The position numbers and the translations under genes are program-made. From Aromatoleum buckelii (GTDB lineage Bacteria; Pseudomonadota; Gammaproteobacteria; Burkholderiales; Rhodocyclaceae): a DNA stretch of 64,000 nt. The DNA is taken from assembly GCF_012910785.2 (NCBI RefSeq), contig NZ_WTVH02000008.1, forward strand, positions 310,001 through 374,000. Direction: 5' to 3'. A model generated the notes under the pieces. The model made no database searches. It saw nothing but the letters and a program-made list of their open reading frames with translations, and had not been told where the DNA came from. Of this stretch, positions 49,640 to 58,135 are shown one piece after another. How positions within the stretch are numbered: position 1 is the first letter of the stretch; each line of letters begins with the position of its first letter.

Positions 49640-49674
49640 CTGCCGGAGAGCATCGAGCCCGAGCCCTCCGGCAG
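49640..49674. terminator. Terminator-like inverted repeat
   Basis: CTGCCGGAG/CTCCGGCAG with a 17-base loop follows the end of the DUF2382 gene (minus strand). The T-tract is CTTTTC on one side and a TTAAAAG stretch on the other, so it may work in both directions. Confidence 0.55.
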
Positions 49675-49678
49675 CTTT

Positions 49679-50749
49679 TCATCGCTGTCCCGTCACACGT
49701 TCCCATCCGTGGCGCACCGCCAGCTTCATGCGCTCCCAGGTACCGCCGGGGTGGTCTCGGTCCCAGTCGCGTTGTGCGTCCGCCTCGATGTCGGGCCACA
49801 TCCGTCCGCGATACCGCGCGTCGCTTGCGAGCGTGTAGCCGTAACGGTATGCGGGAGCGTATTCCTCGTACCGCCCGCCTTGCGTGGCATAGCGGGTCTG
49901 GAAGTCCTGCCGGTAATCCGGCTCGTATTCTTCGAAAGTGCGCAGCATCGTGCCTGTCGCGCCGGTTTCCCCTCCGTCGCGTTGGGTTTGCACTTCGGTG
50001 CGCCGTACCATGTCTTCAATCGTCTCGGTGTGCTCGGTGGCCTCTTTGCCCACTCTGACTTCTTCGACGACGCGAGCCGTCTTGCTGACGACGGCTTTCT
50101 CGGCGGTTTCCTGCACCTCGACGGTTTTCTCGGCGAACGCCTTCAGGTCTTCGCCGGTCGCGGGCCGGTCGACCGGGCGACGCTCGATCGTCGCGTGCTC
50201 TTCCCGCAGCTGGACGTTTTCGCGGACCGGCGTCTCGACGGTCCGCGAGACCACGCGCACGGTGCCTTTTTTCATCTGCCGCTTGCCGACGTCCAGTTGC
50301 TCCTCGACGACCGGCAGCACCGCCTTGCGCTCGTTCGCGATTTCTTCCGCGGTCAGCGGCGGGGAATCGGCGCGATAACCGGTCCAGCCCTGCTGGCGCC
50401 AGTATTCAGTGCGCTCGTCGATGTCGATTGCGCCGGCTTCCTCGAGCGCATCGCGCACCAAGTCGGTATCCGCATCATCGGGCAGATCGACAGTAAGCAC
50501 GGTCGCACCGCGCCGGACCGCCTCCGAATAGGCGCCGACTTCATCCGAGTCGTCGGTGCCGAAGAGATTGCTGAAAAAACGGCCGATGCCGCTGAAGAAT
50601 CCCTCGTCGCGCTCCTCGGTTGTCGAGTAGGCGGTATCAGCGGCCGTACGATGCAGCGCCGACCGGTCGAACCCCCGGCTCAGAAGGGCTTGTTCGGCAG
50701 AAAGGGCAGCGTCTGCAGTATCGAAAACACCCACGACAGTTTGCGTCAT
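49679..50749 (-). CDS. DUF2382/YsnF-AvaK-type stress protein
   Basis: The 356-residue soluble protein begins MTQTVVGVFDTADAALSAEQ, a GSP17M-like first domain of ~110 residues. The central DUF2382 domain follows (VLPVVEEQLDVGKRQMKKGT, VRVVSRTVETPVRENVQLRE, HATIERRPVDRP). The C-terminal ~70 residues are rich in Tyr, Asp and Arg. DUF2382 proteins occur in stress- and desiccation-related loci; no activity is known. RBS GAGGAG is upstream. The gene is divergent from a second DUF2382 gene, suggesting shared control. Confidence 0.85.
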   Translation of the reverse strand: MTQTVVGVFDTADAALSAEQALLSRGFDRSALHRTAADTAYSTTEERDEGFFSGIGRFFSNLFGTDDSDEVGAYSEAVRRGATVLTVDLPDDADTDLVRDALEEAGAIDIDERTEYWRQQGWTGYRADSPPLTAEEIANERKAVLPVVEEQLDVGKRQMKKGTVRVVSRTVETPVRENVQLREEHATIERRPVDRPATGEDLKAFAEKTVEVQETAEKAVVSKTARVVEEVRVGKEATEHTETIEDMVRRTEVQTQRDGGETGATGTMLRTFEEYEPDYRQDFQTRYATQGGRYEEYAPAYRYGYTLASDARYRGRMWPDIEADAQRDWDRDHPGGTWERMKLAVRHGWERVTGQR

Positions 50750-50925
50750 GTCTTGCTCCTCGATTGAGTTGAAGAAAGGCCAGCGGTTTCAGCAATCCGC
50801 ATGCCCTTAGCTGGCGGTTTGCCGGACTGTCGCGACGCCTTTGCGGCGCTTCGCACCGTTCGCGGACTTACACACGCGAAGCGGGAATTACACCGTCCCC
50901 GGGGAAAATGAGCGGCGACGGGTGG

Positions 50926-50987
50926 AGAATTGGTGGAACCGGCGATCGCTCGCCCGGAGAATCGGCGGGACCGGCGATTGCTCGTCT
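50926..50987. repeat. Two imperfect tandem copies of ~31 bases
   Basis: GGAGAATTGGTGGAACCGGC and GGAGAATCGGCGGGACCGGC begin consecutive copies that continue GATCGCTCG and GATTGCTCG. They sit in the 279-base divergent spacer between the two DUF2382 genes and could be operator repeats. Confidence 0.5.
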
Positions 50988-51028
50988 TTTGGAACGTGCA
51001 TACGGATCCCCTTGCGCTTTTCCAGACC

Positions 51029-51505
51029 ATGCCTCCGTCAAAAAAACCCCGCCCCTCCGAGCAGAGCGCTCATTCGCCCTCGGGCAACGAAGAGAACGAG
51101 TCGACGCGGGTGATTCCGGTCGTCGAGGAAGAGGTTTCGATCGAACGGGTCACCGAGAACACCGGCGACAGCGTGCGAGTGCGCGTCGCGCTGCACGAGG
51201 AAACTCAGTACGTCCCGGTAACCGACGTCATCGAGGAACTGAGCGTCGAACGCGTCCCGGTAAACCGCTTCGTCGACCAACGGGCGGAGCCGCGTGAAGA
51301 AGGCGGCGTCCTGATCGTTCCGGTGTACGAGACGGTGGCGGTGGTCGAGCACCGCCTCCTGCTCAAGGAAGAAGTGCGCATCGTTCGACACCGCCGCGAG
51401 ATAGAACGGAAGGAGGAAGTCGTTCTGCGCAAGGAGACAGCGATCGTCGAGCGTCGCGGGGCCGACGAGGAGGAATGGAAGCCAACCCCTCCAGCCGAAC
51501 CTTAG
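51029..51505 (+). CDS. DUF2382-domain protein
   Basis: The 158-residue protein is essentially a DUF2382 domain: TRVIPVVEEEVSIERVTENT, VRVRVALHEETQYVPVTDVI and VPVYETVAVVEHRLLLKEEV. It lacks the N-terminal domain of the divergent paralogue. The chosen start at 51029 begins MPPSKKPRPSEQ; the frame is open upstream to 50930 through the tandem repeat, which is less likely coding. Role unknown, presumably stress-related like its neighbour. Confidence 0.75.
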   Translation: MPPSKKPRPSEQSAHSPSGNEENESTRVIPVVEEEVSIERVTENTGDSVRVRVALHEETQYVPVTDVIEELSVERVPVNRFVDQRAEPREEGGVLIVPVYETVAVVEHRLLLKEEVRIVRHRREIERKEEVVLRKETAIVERRGADEEEWKPTPPAEP

Positions 51506-51737
51506 CCAATAGGTGGGGAGATAGGGGGCTGTTAGAATTCGCCCTTTCGTTCCCGCTGTTCTGACTCGTTCTGCATGGTTTTCCAAAAGCGTGGCCATTC
51601 TGATCGGAAAGGCGATAAGCGGTGCGGCGCAAGGCACGCTGCCGATCCGGTCGCTTCTTTAGCGACGTGATCGGCGTGCGGGGTGGGTGCCGAGCGGCCG
51701 ATCGATTCGGCATCGCAGCCGTGGCTCTGCGACGTGC

Positions 51738-51753
51738 TGTTTCACGTGAAACA
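51738..51753. promoter_or_regulatory. parS site (ParB binding)
   Basis: TGTTTCACGTGAAACA is a perfect match to the bacterial parS consensus TGTTNCACGTGAAACA. It lies 12 bases before the TSUP permease gene. With the second site at 52547 it marks the centromere-like region near the origin. Confidence 0.9.
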
Positions 51754-51764
51754 GGCGTGCACTG

Positions 51765-52535
51765 ATGGGCGAGGCCGAAACCGTCCTGTTCTTCCTCGGG
51801 CTTGCCGCCTTTCTTGCCGGCTTCGTCGATGCGGTGGTCGGCGGCGGCGGGTTGGTCCAGATCCCGGCGCTGTTCACGGCTTTTCCCGCGAGTCTCCCCG
51901 CGACGCTGTTCGGCACCAACAAGCTCGCGAGCATCGTCGGCACGAGCAGTGCGGCGATACAGTACGCGCGGCGGGTGGCGATTCCGTGGCGGGTCGCGCT
52001 GCCGGCGGCGGCCGCCGCGCTCGCCGGAGCGTGGTTCGGAGCGCGTGCCGTCGCGCACCTGTCGCCGGCGCTTCTCAAGCCGGTGATCCTGCTGCTGCTG
52101 ATACTGGTCGCAATCTACACGTTCATGCGAAAGGACTTCGGCACGGCAGATGCAACGGCCGAGCCGCAGCATGCGACCGCGCTGGCGCTGCTGGTCGGTG
52201 CGAGCGTCGGGTTCTACGACGGTTTCTTCGGGCCGGGGACCGGAAGCTTCCTGATTTTCCTGTTTGTCCGTTTCCTGGCGATGGATTTTCTGCGCGCGTC
52301 AGTGACGGCCAAGATCGTGAATGTCGCGACGAACCTCGCGGCGATCGCGTTTTTCACTTCGCACGTCGCGATTTTGTGGCAGGCCGCCGGTGTGATGGCC
52401 TGCTCGAACCTCGTCGGCGCGCTCGTCGGTTCGCGGCTCGCGCTGCGTCACGGCGCGGGATTCGTGCGGAAAATGTTTCTCGGCGTCGTGACGGCGCTGA
52501 TCGGGAAGATGCTTTTCGACCTCATCAGGGGGTGA
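51765..52535 (+). CDS. TSUP-family (TauE/SafE) permease
   Basis: The 256-residue integral membrane protein has about eight hydrophobic segments. Family features are FLGLAAFLAGFVDAVVGGGGLVQIP at the N-terminus and LLVGASVGFYDGFFGPGTGS in the repeat half. TSUP proteins export sulfite, sulfonates or sulfur-containing anions. The ATG at 51765 lies 12 bases after parS and has a poor ribosome site. No sulfur-metabolism gene is adjacent, so the substrate is unknown. Confidence 0.87.
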   Translation: MGEAETVLFFLGLAAFLAGFVDAVVGGGGLVQIPALFTAFPASLPATLFGTNKLASIVGTSSAAIQYARRVAIPWRVALPAAAAALAGAWFGARAVAHLSPALLKPVILLLLILVAIYTFMRKDFGTADATAEPQHATALALLVGASVGFYDGFFGPGTGSFLIFLFVRFLAMDFLRASVTAKIVNVATNLAAIAFFTSHVAILWQAAGVMACSNLVGALVGSRLALRHGAGFVRKMFLGVVTALIGKMLFDLIRG

Positions 52536-52546
52536 TGTCACGTGAA

Positions 52547-52562
52547 GGTTTCACGTGGAACA
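52547..52562. promoter_or_regulatory. Second parS-like site
   Basis: GGTTTCACGTGGAACA (complement TGTTCCACGTGAAACC) matches the consensus at 15 of 16 positions. It follows the TSUP gene stop by 11 bases. A partial TGTCACGTGAAG lies directly before it. Confidence 0.75.
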
Positions 52563-52821
52563 CGCACCTGCGCTTCGACGTTCGGCTCGAATGACGGGTT
52601 TGCCATTGCCGGAGCATATTGCTCGGCCGGATGCGATCGAGACCGAAGGACTGCCATCATTCGAAGACGCCCCGATAAACGCCTTGCCGGACGCGGAATT
52701 ATCGCGCTGCAGTATTACAATGGCGCCACGCACTGCATCAACAGACGTTGCCAAATTACCTGTGCACTTCGCCTCGCGTAGCCTGCGGGGCAGGGTGCCA
52801 TTCAGCAAAGCTCCGATTCCC

Positions 52822-54138
52822 GTGACCATTTCCTCCCGACCGGCCAAAGGCCGCCCCGTGCTTCCGAACGACGGTCTCGGCTATGCGCTGCTGCAGGCGG
52901 CGTCTCTCGTCGAAGCGGTCCTCGGAGGCGCCAATTTGACCGAGGCTTACGAGCGGCTGCTGCGCGCCAATCCCGGGTGGGCGGATGCGACGCGCGGTGC
53001 GGTTCGCGATCTGGCGTGGGGAACGCTGCGCGACTACGGGCGCGGCGACGTCGTCCTGCGCCACCTGCTGCACAAACCTTTGCCGGTCGCGCTGCATGCA
53101 CTGTTGCTGGTTGCGCTGCACCGCCTCGAGCACCGTCCGGATCAGGCGCACACGGTCGTGGACCAAGCGGTCGATGCGGCTGCAGTTCTCGCGCTGGGGC
53201 TCAAAGGCGTCGTCAACGGCGTGCTGCGCAAGCGGCTGCGCGACGAGCACGAGCTGGCGGCGCTCGTCGAGGCGGACGAGGCGGCGCGCTATCGCCATCC
53301 GGCGTGGTGGGTGGCGCAGGTGCGTGCTGCGTGGCCCGATGACTGGGAGGCCGCGCTCGAAGCGGGGAACCAACGGCCTCCGATGGCGCTGCGCGTCAAT
53401 CGCACCCGAGCGGGTGTCGAGGCAGTCGAAGCGGAACTGCGCGACGCAGGAATCGGCTGCCGACGGCTCGCGAACGATGCGCTCGTGCTCGACAAGCCGG
53501 TGCCGGTCGCGAGCCTGCCAGGCTTCGTGACCGGGCGCGTTTCGGTGCAGGATGCGGGGGCGCAGTGGGCAGCGCGGTGGCTGGATCTCGCGCCGGGCCA
53601 GCGGGTGCTCGACGCGTGCGCGGCGCCGGGCGGCAAGGCTGCGCATATCCTCGAGACGATGCCGGTCGAGCTCGTCGCGCTGGAGCTCGATCCGAAACGC
53701 GTCCAGCGCATCCACGACAATCTCGAGCGGCTCGGCCTGCACGCGCAGGTGCTGAGGGCCGATTGCCGCGCCCTCGACGCGTGGTGGGATGGCCGGCCGT
53801 TCGACCGCATCCTTGCCGATGTTCCTTGTTCGGCGTCGGGGGTCGCGCGCCGGCATCCGGACATCAAGTGGCTGCGGCGACGCGAGGACGTACGCCGTTT
53901 CGCCGCGCAGCAAGCCGACATCGTCGACGCGCTGTGGCCGACGCTGGCGCCCGGCGGCAGGATGCTTTACGTCACCTGCTCCGTTTTCAACGAAGAAAAT
54001 GCAGCCCAGGTCGCGCGGCTGAGTGGCCGTCATCCCGATCTCGAGCGGCTCGAGATCGACGGCAGGCTCGAGCGTCAGTTGCTGCCTGCTACGGACCATG
54101 ACGGTTTTTTCTACGCGCTCCTTGGCAAGCGTCGCTAA
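52822..54138 (+). CDS. rsmB: 16S rRNA (cytosine-967-C5) methyltransferase RsmB
   Basis: The 438-residue enzyme has the N-terminal NusB-like domain (LLQAASLVEAVLGGANLTEA), then the SAM fold GQRVLDACAAPGGKAAHILE, the Cys-containing motif DVPCSASGVARRHPDIKW and the catalytic YVTCSVFNEEN. It methylates C967 of 16S rRNA. The GTG at 52822 gives a normal length; the frame is open to 52555, and an ATG at 52720 sits just after a TATTACAAT promoter-like stretch, so the start is uncertain. The usual def-fmt neighbours are not upstream. It overlaps the DUF4390 gene and starts the ntrYX-trkAH run. Confidence 0.92.
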   Translation: MTISSRPAKGRPVLPNDGLGYALLQAASLVEAVLGGANLTEAYERLLRANPGWADATRGAVRDLAWGTLRDYGRGDVVLRHLLHKPLPVALHALLLVALHRLEHRPDQAHTVVDQAVDAAAVLALGLKGVVNGVLRKRLRDEHELAALVEADEAARYRHPAWWVAQVRAAWPDDWEAALEAGNQRPPMALRVNRTRAGVEAVEAELRDAGIGCRRLANDALVLDKPVPVASLPGFVTGRVSVQDAGAQWAARWLDLAPGQRVLDACAAPGGKAAHILETMPVELVALELDPKRVQRIHDNLERLGLHAQVLRADCRALDAWWDGRPFDRILADVPCSASGVARRHPDIKWLRRREDVRRFAAQQADIVDALWPTLAPGGRMLYVTCSVFNEENAAQVARLSGRHPDLERLEIDGRLERQLLPATDHDGFFYALLGKRR

Positions 54139-54691
54139 GCTGCTGCGGGCCGCGCTGCTCGCGCTGGTCCTGGGCTTGCTGTCGCTGCCGGCCGTCGCGG
54201 AAGGGGATATCGGCTACGCCGAGATCGTCGCGAGCGAAGAGGGCTACGTCGTCAACGCCGACATCGACCTCGACCTGAACCAGCGGCTGGCCGATGCGGT
54301 GACCCATGGCGTGTCGCTGTATTTCACTGCCGAATTCATCGTCGAGCAGCCGCGCTGGTACTGGTTCGACGACACTGTCGTCGAACGCTCGCTGAACTTC
54401 CGCCTTTCGTACCACGCGATCACGCGCAGCTTCCGCCTGTCGGTCGGCAACTTCCACCAGAGTTTCGACACGCTCGATTCAGCGGTGCGGACGATGCTGC
54501 GGATCCGCAACTGGCAGATCATCCCCGTCGACGAGCTCGATACGGGCGAATCGTATCGGGCCGCGTTGCGCTTTTTCCTCGACACCAGCCTGCTGCCGAA
54601 GCCGTTCCAGGTCACCGCGCTCGGCAGCCGGGACTGGAATCTCGGGACCGACTGGATGCGGTGGACGTTCCTCGCCGGCGCCCCACGATGA
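54098..54691 (+). CDS. DUF4390 secreted protein
   Basis: The 197-residue protein has a signal-like segment KLLRAALLALVLGLLSLPAVAEG and a DUF4390 domain with NQRLADAVTHGVSLYFTAEF, a WYWFDD segment and SVGNFHQSFDTLDSAVRTML. It is regularly found between rsmB and ntrY in betaproteobacteria. The function is unknown; location would be periplasmic. The ATG at 54098 overlaps rsmB by 41 bases; a TTG at 54122 is an alternative. Its stop overlaps the ntrY start (ATGA). Confidence 0.85.
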   Translation: MTVFSTRSLASVAKLLRAALLALVLGLLSLPAVAEGDIGYAEIVASEEGYVVNADIDLDLNQRLADAVTHGVSLYFTAEFIVEQPRWYWFDDTVVERSLNFRLSYHAITRSFRLSVGNFHQSFDTLDSAVRTMLRIRNWQIIPVDELDTGESYRAALRFFLDTSLLPKPFQVTALGSRDWNLGTDWMRWTFLAGAPR

Positions 54692-56808
54692 AACGGGTCC
54701 TGCTGATCGTCGTGGCGGCGGTCGCCGGCATCTCGCTGTTTTTACTGGCGTCGGCGAGTTCGAACACCGATCTGTTCGCCAAGAGCTATCCGTATCTGCT
54801 CGCGATCAACGGCGCGGTCGCCGTCGCCCTCGGCGGACTGGTCGGTTTCCAGCTGCGTGCGCTGTGGCGCGAGTACCGCGATCGCCAGTTCGGCTCGCGG
54901 ATCAAGTACCGGCTGATGCTGATGTTCGCCCTGATGGCGCTGGTCCCCGGCATCATCGTCTATGCGGTATCGCTGCAGTTCGTCGTCCGCAGCATCGAGT
55001 CGTGGTTCGACGTGCGCGTCGATTCCGCGCTCGAAGGGGGCATCGCGCTCGGGCAGAACGCGCTCGACTACCTGGCGTCGCAGGTCGGCGACAAGGCCCA
55101 GGACATGGCGCTGGAGCTCGAAGGGGCGACGCCCGTTTCACCGACCTTGCTGAATCGCCTGCGCGAACGCGCCGGCGTCAGCAGCGCTTCGGTGATCGGC
55201 TCCAATGGCCAGGTGCTGGTGACCGTGTCCGGCGAATTCGGCGGCTTCCTGCCTGATCTCCCGACCGTCACGCAGCTGCGCCAGGCGCGCCAGACGCAGC
55301 GTTATCACATCGTCGATACCCGTCCCGGCGACGGGCTGAGGATCCGCGTCGTGGTGCCGATCCCGTCGCGCATCCTCAGTGCGGAGGCGCAGTATCTGCA
55401 ACTGAGCCAGCCGGTCCCGGAAACGTTTGCGCGCCACGCCGAAGCGGTCCAGGAAGCGTATCGCGAATACCAGCAGCTCACGCTCGGCCGCACCGGACTG
55501 AACCGCATCTACACGCTGACGCTGACGCTGACGCTGCTGCTCGCGCTGCTTGCCGCGGTCGCGGTCGCGTTCATCCTGTCACGCCGCCTCGTCGCGCCGC
55601 TGCTGATCCTCGCCGAAGGCACGCAGGCCGTGGCGCAGGGCGACTTCAGCCCGCGCCAGGCGCTGCCGGCGCACGACGAGCTCGGCGTGCTGACGCAGTC
55701 GTTCAATCGCATGACGCGCCAGCTCGTCGAGGCGCGCGATTCCGCCGATCGCAACCGCGCGGCAGTCGAGTCGGCGCGCGCCTATCTCGAAAGCGTGCTC
55801 GCGAACCTGTCGACCGGCGTGCTCGCGTTCGCCGGAGACGGCACATTGCGCGCCGCGAACGCCGGGGCAATGGCGATCCTCGAGGATGAACTGAGCGGTT
55901 TTGAGGAGGTGCCGCTGGCGCAGTGGCCGCGCCACCAGAGCTTCCGCGACGCGCTGCTGAAAGGTTTCGACGAGCATGATGGCGACTGGCACGAGCAGGT
56001 GGAGTTCCCCGGCGCCGACGGCAGCACGCAGACGCTGTTGATCCACGGCGCGCGGCTGCCGACCGCTTCCGGGGGCGGCCTCGTCGTCGTCTTCGACGAC
56101 ATTTCCCGGCTGGTCGCTGCGCAACGGACTGCCGCCTGGGCGGAAGTCGCGCGCCGGCTCGCGCATGAAATCAAGAATCCGCTGACGCCGATCCAGCTGT
56201 CGGCCGAACGCCTTGCCTACAAGCTCGCCGACCGAATCGATGCGGAAGGGCGGGAGATCCTCGAGCGGGCGACGCGCACGATCATCAACCAGGTCGAGTC
56301 GATGAAGAATCTCGTCAATGGGTTCCGTGATTATGCGAGACTGCCGGGCCCGGTCATCGGCAGCGTCGACCTCAATGCGCTGATCGCTGAGATCCTCAAC
56401 CTGTACGAGAGCTCGCCGGTGCAGGTGCGCGCCGAACTCGAGCGCGGCCTGCCTGCCGTGGCGGGCGACGCGACGCAGTTGCGGCAGGTCATCCACAATC
56501 TGCTCCAGAATGCCGAGGATGCGCTGGCCGAACAGGACGACGGCGTCGTGACGCTCGTCACGCACGGGGAAGGGGACCACGCCGGACTGCTGATACGGGA
56601 CAACGGGCCAGGCTTCCCGGCGACCGTGCTGGCCCACGCGTTCGAGCCGTACTTCACGACAAAGAGCCGCGGGACGGGCCTCGGCCTCGCGATGGTGAAG
56701 AAGATCATCGACGAACATGGTGGAGAAATCCGCCTGATGAATAGAGACTCCGGGGGCGCCGAAGTCCGCATCCGCTTGCGGCTCGCACCCCCGACCAGCG
56801 ACAAGTGA
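54688..56808 (+). CDS. ntrY: Nitrogen-regulation sensor kinase NtrY
   Basis: The 706-residue membrane kinase has several N-terminal transmembrane segments (VLLIVVAAVAGISLFLLASA and others to ~95), a periplasmic part and a TM at ~290 (LTLTLLLALLAAVAVAFILS). HAMP (~310-360) and PAS regions follow, then HisKA with RRLAHEIKNPLTPIQLSAER (phospho-His) and the HATPase with NLLQNAEDAL, DNGPGFP and GTGLGLAMVKK. NtrY phosphorylates NtrX in nitrogen, redox or nitrate control. It starts in the DUF4390 stop and is three bases before ntrX, indicating one operon. Confidence 0.93.
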   Translation: MKRVLLIVVAAVAGISLFLLASASSNTDLFAKSYPYLLAINGAVAVALGGLVGFQLRALWREYRDRQFGSRIKYRLMLMFALMALVPGIIVYAVSLQFVVRSIESWFDVRVDSALEGGIALGQNALDYLASQVGDKAQDMALELEGATPVSPTLLNRLRERAGVSSASVIGSNGQVLVTVSGEFGGFLPDLPTVTQLRQARQTQRYHIVDTRPGDGLRIRVVVPIPSRILSAEAQYLQLSQPVPETFARHAEAVQEAYREYQQLTLGRTGLNRIYTLTLTLTLLLALLAAVAVAFILSRRLVAPLLILAEGTQAVAQGDFSPRQALPAHDELGVLTQSFNRMTRQLVEARDSADRNRAAVESARAYLESVLANLSTGVLAFAGDGTLRAANAGAMAILEDELSGFEEVPLAQWPRHQSFRDALLKGFDEHDGDWHEQVEFPGADGSTQTLLIHGARLPTASGGGLVVVFDDISRLVAAQRTAAWAEVARRLAHEIKNPLTPIQLSAERLAYKLADRIDAEGREILERATRTIINQVESMKNLVNGFRDYARLPGPVIGSVDLNALIAEILNLYESSPVQVRAELERGLPAVAGDATQLRQVIHNLLQNAEDALAEQDDGVVTLVTHGEGDHAGLLIRDNGPGFPATVLAHAFEPYFTTKSRGTGLGLAMVKKIIDEHGGEIRLMNRDSGGAEVRIRLRLAPPTSDK

Positions 56809-56811
56809 CCC

Positions 56812-58056
56812 ATGGCGAACATACTCATAGTTGACGACGAAGTCGGCATCCGCGAGCTGCTCTTCGAAATACTCAGCGACGAAGGGCACGACATCGTGCT
56901 CGCGGAGAACGCTGCCGCGGCCCGCACCGCGCGCAACGCCGCGCGCCCAGACCTCGTGCTGCTCGACATCTGGATGCCCGACACCGACGGAATCACGCTG
57001 CTGAAGGAGTGGTCCGCCAACGGGCAGCTGACGATGCCGGTGGTGATGATGTCCGGCCACGGCACGATCGACACCGCGGTCGAGGCGACGCGCATCGGCG
57101 CGATCGACTACCTCGAAAAACCGATCGGCCTGCAAAAGCTGCTCGCCGCGGTGAAGCGCGGGCTGCAGCGCCCGGCCGCACCGGGCGCGCCGTCGCCGCT
57201 GACGCTCGCCGCGTTTACCCGTTCGGTGCCGCTGCGCGAGCTGCAGCGGCTGATCCAGCAGGTCGCGGTGACCTCCCGCGTGCTGCTGTTGCGTATCGGC
57301 GCCGGCAGTCTCGCGGAGCTCGCGGGGCGCAGCTTCCAGGCGAAAGGGGCGCCGTGGCTGGATCTGTCCTCGGTGTCGCCGCCGCTCGACGTCAACCAGC
57401 TGCAGGCCTGCCAAGGCGGCGTCCTGTTCGTGCCCGAACTGTCGCGGCTGGCGCGTACGCAGCAGAAGAACCTGGCGTTCGCGCTCGAGCGCCTCGAGCG
57501 CTACGACCTGCGCCTCGTCGTCGCGACCGACCACACGCTCGACGCGCTGGTCCGCGAAGGGTGGGAGGAGTCGCTCGTCGCGCGACTGTTCGAAGTCAGC
57601 CTCGCGCCGCCGTCGATCGCCGATGTGCGTGACGACCTGCCCGAACTCGCGGCGCAGCTGCTGCTGCATCTGGTCGAAGCGGGCGAGGTGCCGCGCCGGC
57701 AGTTTTCGACCGGTGCGCTGAACACGTTACGCGCGCAGCCCTGGAGCGGCGGATACAACGAATTGCGCGCCGCGGTGAAGTCGCTCGCGCTCGGCACGCT
57801 CGACGAGGAGATCGGCATCGCCGACGTGCGGCGGCTGCTGATCCCGTCCACCGAAGGTCACGTCGGCGTGTCCCTCGACCAGCCGCTGCGCGAGGCGCGC
57901 GAAGCGTTCGAACGACTGTACTTCGAGCATCATCTGCGCCTCGAAGGCAGCAACATGACGCGGCTGGCAGAGAAAAGCGGGCTCGAACGCACCCATCTGT
58001 ACCGCAAGCTCAAACAGCTCGGCCTGCAGGCCGGACGCCGGAGCGAGGAAAATTGA
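56812..58056 (+). CDS. ntrX: Response regulator NtrX with degenerate AAA+ domain
   Basis: The 414-residue regulator has a normal receiver domain: MANILIVDDEVGIRELLFEI, the phospho-Asp in LVLLDIWMPDTDG, MMSGHGTIDTAV and the Lys in DYLEKPIG. Residues ~145-335 occupy the position of the sigma-54 AAA+ domain, but the Walker A (GESGxGKE) and GAFTGA sigma-54 contact motif are absent; only LLQACQGGVLFVPEL-like remnants of Walker B remain. The C-terminal Fis-type helix-turn-helix (NMTRLAEKSGLERTHLYRKL) is intact. It thus likely binds DNA and regulates without ATP-driven sigma-54 activation. Confidence 0.9.
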   Translation: MANILIVDDEVGIRELLFEILSDEGHDIVLAENAAAARTARNAARPDLVLLDIWMPDTDGITLLKEWSANGQLTMPVVMMSGHGTIDTAVEATRIGAIDYLEKPIGLQKLLAAVKRGLQRPAAPGAPSPLTLAAFTRSVPLRELQRLIQQVAVTSRVLLLRIGAGSLAELAGRSFQAKGAPWLDLSSVSPPLDVNQLQACQGGVLFVPELSRLARTQQKNLAFALERLERYDLRLVVATDHTLDALVREGWEESLVARLFEVSLAPPSIADVRDDLPELAAQLLLHLVEAGEVPRRQFSTGALNTLRAQPWSGGYNELRAAVKSLALGTLDEEIGIADVRRLLIPSTEGHVGVSLDQPLREAREAFERLYFEHHLRLEGSNMTRLAEKSGLERTHLYRKLKQLGLQAGRRSEEN

Positions 58057-58135
58057 ACCCGACCGGCGGGGTGAAATGCGGCTTCCCTGCCGCTGACGGG
58101 CGCGTAGCCGCAAGGCGCAGCAGGAGATCCGGACG

